Both the position numbers and the translations under genes were made by a program. The notes under the pieces are model-generated. The model was not told the origin of the DNA. It saw only the letters and a program-made list of their open reading frames with translations, and ran no database searches. Of a DNA stretch of 64,000 bases, positions 27,508 through 36,409 are shown one piece after another. Numbering within the stretch: the first letter of the stretch is position 1; each line of letters starts with the position of its first letter. This DNA is from Bdellovibrionales bacterium CG10_big_fil_rev_8_21_14_0_10_45_34 (GTDB lineage Bacteria > Bdellovibrionota > Bdellovibrionia > Bdellovibrionales > 1-14-0-10-45-34). Where the stretch lies: contig PEZS01000007.1 in NCBI GenBank assembly GCA_002778785.1, positions 10,119 to 74,118 on the forward strand. The letters run 5' to 3'.

Positions 27508-28083
27508 TTAGAGGGGGTTTCGCGATTCTGTGTGTTTAGGGTAGCCCTTTTTTCGAATCTTGTTCTTGAGCAGAGTGCTTTTTACCATGCTGATTCGATC
27601 TAAAAAAAGCCTGCCGTCGAGATGATCAATTTCATGTTGTATGCAAACAGACAAAAGCCCATCTGCTTCAAATTCAAAAAATTCTCCATCTAGGTTTTGA
27701 GCTCTAACGGTCACATTCTTTTTTCTGTCTACCCACTCATGATAACCAGGAATACTCAAACACCCCTCTTCAAACTGAAAAGTTCCCTCTGACTTGATTA
27801 TCTCTGGGTTTGCTAAATAAAGCGGCCATGAAAGCCTCTTTTCAAATTCACTCATTTCCGACATAAGGATTTCGCCGGTCTCACTGCGCGGCCTTGTATC
27901 GATCACCAAAAATCTTACAAGCTCCCCAATTTGAGGGGCGGCCAGACCCACACCAGGAGCCGCATACATCGTTTCGACCATATCGGCTGCCAAAGCCCTT
28001 AGACTCGCATCAAAAACCTCAACATGCCGACTCTTCGATTTCAGAACAGGGTTAGGAAATGTCAGTATTTTAAGAATTGCCAT
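27508..28083 (-). CDS. def: Peptide deformylase
   Basis: 191 residues, a type I deformylase. All three motifs are present: GVGLAAPQIG (motif 1), EGCLSIPG (motif 2, metal Cys) and QHEIDHLDG (motif 3, HExxH metal site). It removes the formyl group from new proteins in the cytoplasm. It is directly followed by fmt and preceded by lptG (stop 19 bases upstream), so lptG-def-fmt are probably one transcript. A modest insertion lies between motifs 1 and 2 (about residues 60-100). Confidence 0.97.
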   Translation of the reverse strand: MAILKILTFPNPVLKSKSRHVEVFDASLRALAADMVETMYAAPGVGLAAPQIGELVRFLVIDTRPRSETGEILMSEMSEFEKRLSWPLYLANPEIIKSEGTFQFEEGCLSIPGYHEWVDRKKNVTVRAQNLDGEFFEFEADGLLSVCIQHEIDHLDGRLFLDRISMVKSTLLKNKIRKKGYPKHTESRNPL

Positions 28084-28102
28084 TGCTCTTCAGTTTACCT
28101 TC

Positions 28103-29188
28103 TTATCGGCGCAATCTCAATACTAGAAAGCCTGTCAGCACGAGGGTTACTATATTCGGAAGCCATGCCGCGATAAACGGAGGTAAATATCCGTATTTGC
28201 CAAGCGTCAACCCCGAGCTGTAAAGAGACCAGTAGCCAAAAGCCATGGCTATGGTCACCCCAATGCTCATTGCTCGGCCTCCTGAGCGGTTCATTCTTGC
28301 GCTGAATGGCACACCCAAGAAAGCCATCACCAAAGAGGCAAATGCAAAACCGAATTTGGCTTGATAGTCCACCTCATACCGCAATGTATTTAATCCGGCC
28401 TCTTTGTTGCGTTTAATGAAACTACGTAGCTCGCCAAGTCTCATCACATCTGTAGAGACAGCCTGAGAAGGTACATTGAAAAAATCCTTTTCGAGAGCGT
28501 CCATGGCCTTATGTTCAAAGGTCTTAGTCATCGGGAAGCTATTTCGACCCTCAAAGATTGTAATCGCGCCATCATTGAGGTCCCAGACAGCACCCTTTTG
28601 CACCAACTTGTTAGCGTGTATGACCTGCGAAAGATCCCAATTGTTATCCATGTAGTAGAAGGCAACGCCTTCGGCACTCTTAGCTTCTGGGTTAACTGTC
28701 TGAAGGTAGAAAATGACCTGCCCCGAACGGTACCAGATTCGATTTGTCTTTACCGTTGCATAGAGTCCAGGTTGCTTTTTGATTTCTACAAAATAGATAT
28801 AATTCTTTTTTTGGTTGAAGATAGGCATAACCCAGTCACCGACTGCAAAGAATGAGATGCTAATGATGGCGATCATCGACAAGATCGGTGCGCTGACACG
28901 CGCCAAACTCATCCCGCTAGAAAAAAGAGCCACCAACTCGTTGTGCGAGTTCATTCCGGAAAGCGTAAAAAGAGTCGCAGTCAGCGCTGCAACCGGAAGG
29001 AACTGATAAGCTATCGCCGGAAGCGAGTAGACGTAGTAAAGTGTCAGACTCTCCAAAGAAACTCCCGAGCCTTTAAGAGTCTCCGAGAGGGCATGCACAA
29101 CTATATAAAGCGTCAGCACAACTGTTAGGGTAGCAATGAAGTACCCCAAGAAGGTTCTGGCAATGTAGCGATCTACGGTATTAAACAA
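28103..29188 (-). CDS. lptG: LPS export permease, LptG/LptF (YjgP/YjgQ) family
   Basis: About 361 residues if it starts at TTG 29188, which has AGGGAA five bases upstream and brings it to normal family length; the frame is open to 29320 but that would overlap the divergent gene. Membrane helices lie at the N-terminus (VDRYIARTFLGYFIATLTVVL), around residues 55-120, and in the C-terminal third (FAFASLVMAFLGVPFSARM, GVTIAMAFGYWSLYSSG). The central part is the periplasmic jellyroll (NRIWYRSGQVIFYLQTVNP). The GRAMSIGV block favours LptG. It pairs with LptF and ATPase LptB to extract LPS from the inner membrane. lptF is not adjacent. Confidence 0.9.
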   Translation of the reverse strand: MFNTVDRYIARTFLGYFIATLTVVLTLYIVVHALSETLKGSGVSLESLTLYYVYSLPAIAYQFLPVAALTATLFTLSGMNSHNELVALFSSGMSLARVSAPILSMIAIISISFFAVGDWVMPIFNQKKNYIYFVEIKKQPGLYATVKTNRIWYRSGQVIFYLQTVNPEAKSAEGVAFYYMDNNWDLSQVIHANKLVQKGAVWDLNDGAITIFEGRNSFPMTKTFEHKAMDALEKDFFNVPSQAVSTDVMRLGELRSFIKRNKEAGLNTLRYEVDYQAKFGFAFASLVMAFLGVPFSARMNRSGGRAMSIGVTIAMAFGYWSLYSSGLTLGKYGYLPPFIAAWLPNIVTLVLTGFLVLRLRR

Positions 29189-29279
29189 AAGGTTCCCTAG
29201 CCTCCCAATAAGCCAGCCGTTTTGAGCTCCGCCGAAGCCCTTGCTTGACTGCGAAGTGATAAACGACTTTACTTTCAAT

Positions 29280-30704
29280 ATGGCCTTGCGCGTCTTACTT
29301 GCTGACAACAGCGAAACCATTCGAAAGGTAATGCAGCTCTCACTGCAAGATTATGCAGTTGAAGTCAAGACGGTCAATTCCGGAATTGACGTGCAAGAGG
29401 TTGCCAAGAGCTTTAGACCCGACATTATCTTTGCCGATGTGCTACTTCAAAAGCATAACGGCTACGAAGTCGCTCAGGTGATTAAAACTTCTGAAGACAC
29501 CTCCGAAATTCCCATCGTCCTGATGTGGAGCGGCTTCATGTTCTTAGATGAAGACAAGTTCAAAAATTGCGGAGCCAATGATCGATTAGAAAAGCCCTTC
29601 GACGCCCAGGCTGTTCGAGAGCTTATTAAACGGTGGGTGCCTAAATCTGCCGAAAATCCATTAGAAAACTTTGTGAAGCTCCCAGACATCTCATTTATCG
29701 AAAGCGAACTTGCTGCAAAAGAGCGTGAAAAGGGCCTTTCGCTCAGAGCAAAACCAGAAATCGTTGACAACAAATCTCCCATTGCTGAGGAGCCACCAAG
29801 CACAGAAAGCGAAATCGCACCGTCGCCCGTGATGCATCAAACTGGCCCGGTAGATCAAACCATTTCTAGGCCTTCTATTAAACTTGCCCCTATTAAAGGG
29901 GCTTCCAGCCCTCAACTTCCTCCCAATCCTACTCTAGAAATGGCGGGCCATTCTTCTCAAGAGCCCTATAACGAGACTGAAAAAACTGGATCTAATTGGA
30001 CAATGGACAGCTTTGATGACATTGAACAATTTGCCTCCTCCGACTCTTCATCTGTCACAGGTGATTCTAATGAAACTCTGCTAAAGCCAGACGAAGATGA
30101 GGAACTACCGGAGCTAGAGCTAGAGAGATTTGACGAAAATAATGTTGATGATTTTTCTCATCGTGAGCTGATTAACTTGTCATCCAGTAATACCCAAGCT
30201 CCCATTAAAGCGCCTACACCTGACAATGACGCTCAGCTTAGCAGAAGGGTAAACAGCAGTAGCGAGCCGAAACCTCGAACCGAAGCTGCGCCCGAGCCTA
30301 AAGAAACTGTAAACGACGATATTTCACACATCGACAAAGCCTACGACGCTAATAGAGAAGGCTCAGACCTCAGCCAGTGGCAATCTAAGACATTGCATGA
30401 TTTTAAATTGCCAGTAGATAAACTTACAGAAAGCGATGAGTTTGAGTTTGTAACTCCAAAGGCAGAGTCTAGAAACAAAGAGCGATCTGTCGTTTCAGAA
30501 GACACAGTAAGTGTGAAGTTGCCACCTCGCTTGTCTGTTGCTGAACAAGAATCGATTTCGTCTTCAACACAGATGAGTGATTCTCCAGAGTTTCGAAACT
30601 GGCTAAGAGGTGTCATTCGAGAGGAGATTCAATCAGTCGTAAAAGATTACCTTGATACTAAGATCGAAGAGGCTCTCCTTAAACTCGATGAAGATAAGAA
30701 CTAG
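29280..30704 (+). CDS. RomR-like response regulator with long disordered linker and helical C-terminus
   Basis: 474 residues from ATG 29280 (the frame extends upstream to 29241). The receiver domain spans about residues 1-120: LLADNSETIRKVMQ, phospho-Asp in DIIFADVLLQKHNGYEV, the MWSG switch residue and LEKPFD with the conserved Lys. It is followed by about 310 residues rich in P, S, E and D, probably disordered, and a conserved-looking C-terminal amphipathic helix (WLRGVIREEIQSVVKDYLD). This architecture matches RomR, the polarity protein of myxobacteria and Bdellovibrio, but other deltaproteobacterial receiver proteins share it. No DNA-binding domain is visible, so it is more likely a localisation factor than a transcription factor. 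Confidence 0.75.
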   Translation: MALRVLLADNSETIRKVMQLSLQDYAVEVKTVNSGIDVQEVAKSFRPDIIFADVLLQKHNGYEVAQVIKTSEDTSEIPIVLMWSGFMFLDEDKFKNCGANDRLEKPFDAQAVRELIKRWVPKSAENPLENFVKLPDISFIESELAAKEREKGLSLRAKPEIVDNKSPIAEEPPSTESEIAPSPVMHQTGPVDQTISRPSIKLAPIKGASSPQLPPNPTLEMAGHSSQEPYNETEKTGSNWTMDSFDDIEQFASSDSSSVTGDSNETLLKPDEDEELPELELERFDENNVDDFSHRELINLSSSNTQAPIKAPTPDNDAQLSRRVNSSSEPKPRTEAAPEPKETVNDDISHIDKAYDANREGSDLSQWQSKTLHDFKLPVDKLTESDEFEFVTPKAESRNKERSVVSEDTVSVKLPPRLSVAEQESISSSTQMSDSPEFRNWLRGVIREEIQSVVKDYLDTKIEEALLKLDEDKN

Positions 30705-30729
30705 ATTTAGCGCATGTCGCTACATAAGT

Positions 30730-30796
30730 CCTGATAATGTAAGTGATGTTATCGGGTGATATTGCTAAGCGATTGATAAGCCGGGTAATGTTACCC
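30730..30796 (+). promoter_or_regulatory. Two dyads upstream of nadC
   Basis: CCTGATAA (30730-30737) with TTATCGGG (30749-30756), one mismatch, and a perfect GGGTAA-TG-TTACCC (30783-30796), both within 95 bases of the nadC ATG at 30823. They could bind a NAD-metabolism repressor or form an attenuator; neither matches a known site I can name with confidence. Confidence 0.4.
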
Positions 30797-30822
30797 AGTT
30801 ATAAATAAATTGAGTAAATGAT

Positions 30823-31665
30823 ATGCATAATAATGCTCTTAGTAGGTCGGAACTCATCAAGCTGGCGCTAAATGAAGACATGCCCAGCGGAGATATTACA
30901 ACCGATGGGCTAGGTATAGCATCGCGACGAGGTTTCGCCCGACTCAAAGCTAAACAAGATCTCACTCTATCTGGCTGTGACTTTTTTGAAGACACTTTAA
31001 AAACGGTCGACCCTGCTCTCAAAATAGAGTGGGAGTTTACTGATGCAGACCAAGTGCTGAAAAACCAAAATGTGGCGTTGATCGAAGGAAATCTCATCAC
31101 CCTTTTGAAGGCCGAGCGAGTCGCCCTTAATTTTTTAGGAAGACTTTCTGGCGTCGCAACTCTAACCAAAAGATTTGTAAAACAAGTTGAAGGAACGAAA
31201 ACCAAAATACTTGATACGCGAAAGACGACCCCACTCTTAAGACCCTTCGAAAAAAAGGCAGTAAGAGATGGGGGCGGCACTAGTCATCGCGACAGTCTCA
31301 GCAGTGCTGTTTTAATTAAAGAAAATCATATTAGGGCCGCTGACGGTATAAACAACGCAGTTTTCTCTATAAGAAACAGCGGAGTTTCGTTTATCGAAGT
31401 TGAGGTAACTACGTACGACGAAGCCAAAGAGTGTATAGAGCTGGGTGTTCAGAGGATTCTACTTGATAACATGAGCATTGACGAAATGAATTCCATCGTT
31501 GCTATGACACCAGTGACTATAGAGACAGAAGCCAGCGGCAATATGACAATAGACCGGGTGAGAGAAGTCGCTCTGACGGGAGTGAGTTTTATCAGCGTTG
31601 GGGCCCTGACGCATTCGGCACAAGTGGCTGACCTATCACTTCTTTTTGACTGGCCGAACGCGTAG
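30823..31665 (+). CDS. nadC: Nicotinate-nucleotide pyrophosphorylase (quinolinate phosphoribosyltransferase)
   Basis: 280 residues, normal length. Family blocks are LIKLALNEDMPSGDITTDGL at the N-terminus, AERVALNFLGRLSGVAT, ILDTRKTTPLLRPFEKKAV with the conserved Arg and Lys, GGGTSHRDSL, IKENHI, and VEVTTYDEA and ILLDNMS near the end. It converts quinolinate and PRPP to nicotinate mononucleotide in the de novo NAD pathway. birA follows 50 bases downstream on the same strand, so the pair is probably one transcript. nadA and nadB are not adjacent. Confidence 0.97.
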   Translation: MHNNALSRSELIKLALNEDMPSGDITTDGLGIASRRGFARLKAKQDLTLSGCDFFEDTLKTVDPALKIEWEFTDADQVLKNQNVALIEGNLITLLKAERVALNFLGRLSGVATLTKRFVKQVEGTKTKILDTRKTTPLLRPFEKKAVRDGGGTSHRDSLSSAVLIKENHIRAADGINNAVFSIRNSGVSFIEVEVTTYDEAKECIELGVQRILLDNMSIDEMNSIVAMTPVTIETEASGNMTIDRVREVALTGVSFISVGALTHSAQVADLSLLFDWPNA

Positions 31666-31715
31666 ACATATCTTGTTTTTTGGTACCATTTCACTTGGTA
31701 CTCACTGGGGAGGGC

Positions 31716-32450
31716 ATGCCTTCGAAGACATTTAAAATAGGTGAATGCGCGCGTGGCTGGTCGGCATCTATTAACGTACCAGTTGTTTACTTTGACGAAG
31801 TTGATAGCACCAATTCTTGGGCAAAAGAAGTTGAACACTGGGAAAGCTTACCGGCTCTGGTGATCACAGAGTTTCAAACAAATGGTCGCGGGCGCAGTGG
31901 GCGTAGTTGGATTTCTCCAGCAAAGGGAACTTCTCTTCTTAGTACGTGGGTGTTTGAACTCGATCGTGCTCCGCAGCCAATTGCATCGCCACTCGTCGGT
32001 TTAGCATTATACCGGGCGGCTTTAACTACCTGGCCAAAATTGCCTTGGAGTCTCAAAGCCCCGAATGACCTCTATCTCGGTGAGAAGAAAATTGCAGGTG
32101 TTCTTGTTGAAGTCACAAATACATCTGATCGATGGATGCTCTATGTAGGCATCGGAATGAATGTCATCGAATCACCTGGGAGCAAAGTAGAAGGTAGCTC
32201 CACGTGCCTGTTAGAGTTTTTACCTCAGCCACTGACTCATGAAGCTTTTGAAAACTTCTTAACCTCACTCATAGTCGAGCTAGGTGAGGCACTCGGTAAT
32301 TCTTTTGAGTCTGAAATGTCTAGTTCTTGCCGGACGGATTTGTTGGATGCCCTCAATAAACTGCCACTGCTTAGCGAGCCCTATCTCGAAATCCTCGGTG
32401 ACGGCTCTTTGCGATCAGCAAGCGGCGTTCGAGGTTGGGAATCCTTGTAA
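31716..32450 (+). CDS. birA: Biotin--[acetyl-CoA-carboxylase] ligase
   Basis: 244 residues from ATG 31716. The catalytic domain shows YFDEVDSTNSWAKE, EFQTNGRGRSGRSWISPAKG (the biotinyl-AMP loop, GRGRSGR), SLKAPNDLYLGEKKIAGVLVE and YVGIGMNV. A helix-turn-helix domain is missing, so this is a group I ligase that biotinylates proteins but does not repress transcription. A GGGGAGGG ribosome site sits rather close (two or three bases) to the ATG. The C-terminal part is shorter and weaker than in E. coli BirA but includes ILGDGSLRSASGVRG. Follows nadC. Confidence 0.93.
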   Translation: MPSKTFKIGECARGWSASINVPVVYFDEVDSTNSWAKEVEHWESLPALVITEFQTNGRGRSGRSWISPAKGTSLLSTWVFELDRAPQPIASPLVGLALYRAALTTWPKLPWSLKAPNDLYLGEKKIAGVLVEVTNTSDRWMLYVGIGMNVIESPGSKVEGSSTCLLEFLPQPLTHEAFENFLTSLIVELGEALGNSFESEMSSSCRTDLLDALNKLPLLSEPYLEILGDGSLRSASGVRGWESL

Positions 32451-32574
32451 CACGCCGGAGGAATGCTGCGGACCACAGCGCTCCCTAGTCAACTCTTCAG
32501 AGTGCACCTTTACCTGCATTTTTCTGATTCGAAGAACGTAGCGAGCAAAGCAAAAAATAAAAGGCAATAGAACC

Positions 32575-33546
32575 TTAGTTTTCTTGCGCGATAAAACGTT
32601 TTCGAAGTGCCGTTACGACGGATTTGTGGGGATCTTGGTATCGTTTTATGAGTGCTTCTAAAGAACTTTGTGTTCTCTTAAAAAGTTCGTCCGCCCGCAA
32701 ATCAGGAGAGTAGCGCACCGGTTCGCCAACTCGGCTTCTTAACTTAACAGGAAAGGGCAAAAGCCCCATACCAATTACCGGCGTCGCCTTTATCCCAAGC
32801 CTTTTTGACCACTGCTTTAAAACCCCGGCCTCATTGCGTGGGTTGAGGTAAGTTTGTTCAATGTTTTCGGTAAAAACTGGGATGATATCTACTTTCATTT
32901 CTTGCGCAATCTTTGCAAAACCATCCAAATCTTTCCACTGAGGTTTGTAACTTGCCGACTCACCACCATCAAAAAGTCTTATGTTACCCGGAACAATTCC
33001 CACAATATGGCCATCTGCCAGAAGTTTTTTTGCATTCTCTGCGTTAGCGCTCATAACTCTTAAATTCTCAGACAGCTCTTTAAAAAAGGGTGTGCTAATC
33101 AGCCAGCTATCTCCGAGGCCTCTTATCCAGCGCCCCGTCTTTCGGTAGAGTTCAAATGAAAAATACCAAGAATCAATGGGCAGCGGCCCATGATAGAAAA
33201 CAATCAATGCCGGGCCGCTCAACGGAATCCTCTCGATCCCGTGCACTTCGTATCCGTTGTAAAGTCGAGAGAACGCATTCATGTATTTACTGAGTTTTTC
33301 TATTACAGACTGCTGCCTTGTATTGAGTCCACTTGACGGAGCGCCCTTCGGACGCTGGGTTTCGCGCTTCGCAGCCGCCTCAGAAGAAGTATCTTGCGCC
33401 GACACTGAGTTCGACGCCGGTGCTGTTTCACTACCAAAAGCTTTCCACGGTCTTGTCCCATGTGCATCGCGACTGACGGCTCGCCTGGCGGATGATTGCG
33501 AAGAAGCAGATTCTGCTTTAGGGGGTGACGATTTCTTTGGGTACAT
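32575..33546 (-). CDS. Acyltransferase of the LPLAT/DAGAT-like type with disordered N-terminus
   Basis: 323 residues. The first 85 or so are S, P, A and R-rich and probably disordered. Then an acyltransferase core: GPALIVFYHGPLPIDSWYF with the H-x5-D motif, GIVPGNIRLFDGGES as the second block, and VKLRSRVGEPVRYSPDLRAD. The layout resembles the diacylglycerol acyltransferase-like branch of the LPLAT superfamily. It would acylate a lipid at the inner membrane. It starts inside the end of the parA gene (overlap of 29 bases), so the two are co-translated, an unusual pairing. Acceptor and acyl donor unknown. Confidence 0.78.
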   Translation of the reverse strand: MYPKKSSPPKAESASSQSSARRAVSRDAHGTRPWKAFGSETAPASNSVSAQDTSSEAAAKRETQRPKGAPSSGLNTRQQSVIEKLSKYMNAFSRLYNGYEVHGIERIPLSGPALIVFYHGPLPIDSWYFSFELYRKTGRWIRGLGDSWLISTPFFKELSENLRVMSANAENAKKLLADGHIVGIVPGNIRLFDGGESASYKPQWKDLDGFAKIAQEMKVDIIPVFTENIEQTYLNPRNEAGVLKQWSKRLGIKATPVIGMGLLPFPVKLRSRVGEPVRYSPDLRADELFKRTQSSLEALIKRYQDPHKSVVTALRKRFIAQEN

Positions 33547-34534
33547 AGCTTTTTAACTCCTGAGAAATTTGAGGGCGAGATACTGCAAAATGACCTATCA
33601 GTTCAGCAACAAGACCGTCGAAGTCTTCTCTGTTCTTTCGAGCCACTCGTGATTTTGCGCCAAGATCCTTATCAAGAAAAATATTTTTGTATTCACTGGT
33701 TGATTTAATAATAGTCTCGAATCTTTGAAAGCGTGCTTGCGAATAGTATTTTTCGTAGTACCCAGCAGACTTTTCTCGAGCATCCCATTTATTCAGCAAA
33801 ACACGCGCCGCTAAAGAGACAGAAAACTCATTTTCAATCTGTTCTTTTTCTTTTAGCGATATATTGGCGCCAATCTCAGAAAACCGATCCGCCATGACAG
33901 GAAGAATCAACAGATCAGACGCAACCATCACAGCTGTGTTAATCAAATTTAATGAAGGTGCCGTATCAACAAAAATAAACTCGTAATCGCTCTTAAGATT
34001 TTTCAAAAGTTCACGGATGGGTGCTGCCGGATTGCGATAATGCTCGCGAATCACCACATCGAGCATCGAGTTCACCGGAGTAGACGGTATGAGATCGAGC
34101 CCATCACACAACGAGATTCTGGCTTCTTCAAATGTAGCTCGACGTGAAAGCAAATCCATCAAAACTGGAGTGCTTTCGTTCATTTCGAATCCCTTATTTT
34201 CAAGCTCAAAAGTTGCCGTCAAGTTACCCTGTGGATCGGCATCAATGAGTAAAACTCTAAAGCCCATTTGAGAGATTCTTTGCGCTAAAAGATGGGTGAG
34301 TGTCGACTTTCCGACACCGCCCTTACACATCATCAACGAGACTATTTTTGCAGCAGCGATTTTGCTACCCATCAGAACGCCAGACTCCTCAACAAGCTCT
34401 CGCGTCTTTTGCCAATTAAATGGGCCTTCCCCAACGGATTTCCCAAGGCTTCTGGCCAATGCAATCTGATTCAACATACCGTTGAGCTCTGATTTTGAGA
34501 TAGCCTTTGATTTTAGGAGGTTGGTTTGCGGCAT
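33518..34534 (-). CDS. ParA-family ATPase (orphan, no ParB nearby)
   Basis: 338 residues. An N-terminal region of about 60 residues (KSKAISKSELNGMLNQIALA) precedes the deviant Walker A MCKGGVGKSTLTHLLAQ, then VLLIDADPQGNLTATFE and FIFVDTAPSLNLINTA. These are ParA/Soj hallmarks, with both lysines of the deviant Walker A in place. Such ATPases position chromosomes, plasmids or protein clusters. There is no parB, parS or replication gene beside it, so it is more likely a cluster-positioning ATPase. It overlaps the following acyltransferase gene, suggesting lipid- or pole-related cargo, but that is inference only. Confidence 0.9.
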   Translation of the reverse strand: MPQTNLLKSKAISKSELNGMLNQIALARSLGKSVGEGPFNWQKTRELVEESGVLMGSKIAAAKIVSLMMCKGGVGKSTLTHLLAQRISQMGFRVLLIDADPQGNLTATFELENKGFEMNESTPVLMDLLSRRATFEEARISLCDGLDLIPSTPVNSMLDVVIREHYRNPAAPIRELLKNLKSDYEFIFVDTAPSLNLINTAVMVASDLLILPVMADRFSEIGANISLKEKEQIENEFSVSLAARVLLNKWDAREKSAGYYEKYYSQARFQRFETIIKSTSEYKNIFLDKDLGAKSRVARKNREDFDGLVAELIGHFAVSRPQISQELKSYVPKEIVTP

Positions 34535-34684
34535 AATCTGTCTCCCATCTCAAGTTATCTAACCCCATTCTCACTCTAAGATAAACACTTAATTTTACGT
34601 GACCCCTCTAAGATTCCTTCGCCTGGCTGTTGTCAGCTCTGAATGAAAGGCCTAATATGAGAGAAAAAACGAAGGTGGTTCAAT

Positions 34685-35248
34685 ATGGCCCTAGTACATA
34701 CCCCAGACGGCGAGATCAGTAGCCCTTGCCCAAGTTTTGAGCTTCCTGATATCTACGGCAAAACAGTGAGCTTAAGTGACCTTCAGGCGCAAAATCCGCG
34801 CGGCTTACTTGTCATGTTCATCTGTAACCACTGTCCGTATGTTCAAGCCATCGAAGAGCGACTGATCAAATTGTCTCAGAACGCCATCGATCAAAAAATC
34901 AATGTCGTCGCCATTTGCTCAAATGATTGGCACCGCTATCCAGATGACTCACCCAAAATGCTGAGAAAGCGATCGGAGGAGATGAAGTTTCCGTTCATCT
35001 ATTTGGTCGATGAAACGCAAAAAGTGGCCAAGCAATTCGGCGCTGTCTGCACTCCTGATTTGTATTTGTACGATGCCAACTTCAAACTCTACTACCGTGG
35101 ACGCTTAGACGATTCGTGGAAAGACCCGTCTCAAGTTAAGACGCAAGATCTTTCAAATGCGATTCAAGATTTACTAGGCGGAAACCCACCGCCAGAAACC
35201 CAACATTCCTCTATGGGCTGTTCAATTAAATGGCGAGAGGGCGTCTAA
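34685..35248 (+). CDS. Thioredoxin-fold protein with CNHC motif
   Basis: 187 residues. AhpC/TSA-like domain: FELPDIYGKTVSLSDLQ, then LLVMFICNHCPYVQAIEERL with the redox pair CxxC (CNHC), IYLVDETQKVAKQFGAVCTPDLYLYD with the cis-Pro loop, and LYYRGRLDD. There is no signal peptide, so it is probably cytoplasmic. This subfamily is widespread and usually annotated as a thioredoxin family protein without a defined substrate. It is divergent from parA and convergent with the topoisomerase VI A gene (nine bases between the stops). Confidence 0.88.
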   Translation: MALVHTPDGEISSPCPSFELPDIYGKTVSLSDLQAQNPRGLLVMFICNHCPYVQAIEERLIKLSQNAIDQKINVVAICSNDWHRYPDDSPKMLRKRSEEMKFPFIYLVDETQKVAKQFGAVCTPDLYLYDANFKLYYRGRLDDSWKDPSQVKTQDLSNAIQDLLGGNPPPETQHSSMGCSIKWREGV

Positions 35249-35257
35249 TTACCTGCC

Positions 35258-36409
35258 TCAAAAATAACTGCCAGAGCGGATTTTCTCTAAAATAATCTTC
35301 TCTGGCATGATGGGATCTTTGGGATCCACCATAAACAGCGACTGCTGTTCACAGCGACGTTTATTTTTCAAAAGCCAATGCAAAATATCAGACAGTTTTC
35401 TGTTTCTCTTATCTTTAAAAAATGGATCATTCTGTAGGGCATCCTTTGCCTTTTTCAGCGCTCGCCCCTCTGCAACGTCTGACTCCTTCACAGCGTAGTC
35501 GTGCAGATCGTACTTTTTAATGTCTTCTGGTAAAACTCCAAGAAATTTCACGTCAGGCGCACTAAAATCACTATTTCGAATTAAACTAGCTGCACTTCCG
35601 GCCTTAAGAGTTCGATAAATATTTTGCATAGTGTAAGCATCCAGATCACCGAAGAAGAAAAGAGGAACCTTTAGCTGATCCTGAATGAGCTTACACCAAC
35701 CTCTCACGGCATTGCTCGGAACACCTTGAGCGCCCATCAAAATGCATTTATTCCTGCGTGTAAAACCGTTACTCACAAGCGTGTTCGCCGTGCCTTCTGA
35801 TTCGACAATCAATCCAAATTCTATCTTGCCTTTAGATTTGAGCTGCAGACTTTGTGGTCGGTTCTTTGGTTGAAACGGTGAAGTACCCAGAGAGCTCAAA
35901 TCAACAACGGCCTTATCACCATCAGGTAGGGTTTCTGTAACGATAAGCTGCTGCGAATAAGTCTGACCGCCGCGATCGTTGGCAAAACAGTTCATGTCTT
36001 CACGGTAGACTTCAAACATTTCACAAATGAAGTCTATAATAGAGTCACTTTCTTCCTGCTCTTGAAAATCTAGAGGACGAAGCTTTGGGTTGTACTTCAC
36101 TTCACCTTTTGAGATGTAATAAAGCTCCCTTTTTGTATTCACTGCGCCAGTTGATATGTTCCTGAGCAAAATTTCGAGCATAAAGACGGCTCGAGACATC
36201 TTTTGGACAGAAGATACATTGAGCTCGGTTTTTACTTTTTTGTCTCCGGGCGCTAAATAACCTATTTTCGGATCATAAAACGCATTATCTAAAGCGCACT
36301 TGGTGGCCTCAAGAACGGGCCGCTTCGCCGCTTCTAAATCTTTAAGCATCCTGTCGCATACGGCTTTAGCCAATCGAGGAATACCATCTTGTCTCGTTGA
36401 TGCTTTCAT
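35258..36409 (-). CDS. top6A: Type IIB DNA topoisomerase VI subunit A (Spo11-like)
   Basis: 383 residues, normal for the subunit. The CAP/winged-helix domain contains FMLEILLRNISTGAVNTKR followed by ELYYISK, where the YY pair includes the catalytic tyrosine that attacks DNA. The Toprim domain follows, with the metal-binding Glu in GLIVESEGTA and the DxD block FFGDLDAYTMQNIYRTLKAG. With subunit B it forms an A2B2 enzyme that relaxes and decatenates DNA by ATP-driven double-strand passage. Its ATG shares a base with the B stop (TAATG), so the two are coupled. Topo VI is typical of archaea and plants and is rare in bacteria. Confidence 0.93.
   Translation of the reverse strand: MKASTRQDGIPRLAKAVCDRMLKDLEAAKRPVLEATKCALDNAFYDPKIGYLAPGDKKVKTELNVSSVQKMSRAVFMLEILLRNISTGAVNTKRELYYISKGEVKYNPKLRPLDFQEQEESDSIIDFICEMFEVYREDMNCFANDRGGQTYSQQLIVTETLPDGDKAVVDLSSLGTSPFQPKNRPQSLQLKSKGKIEFGLIVESEGTANTLVSNGFTRRNKCILMGAQGVPSNAVRGWCKLIQDQLKVPLFFFGDLDAYTMQNIYRTLKAGSAASLIRNSDFSAPDVKFLGVLPEDIKKYDLHDYAVKESDVAEGRALKKAKDALQNDPFFKDKRNRKLSDILHWLLKNKRRCEQQSLFMVDPKDPIMPEKIILEKIRSGSYF

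Noticed and set aside
35307-35498. Small reading frames antisense to topoisomerase VI and to other long genes
   Set aside because: They lack ribosome sites and family features and mirror the codon structure of the gene on the other strand.
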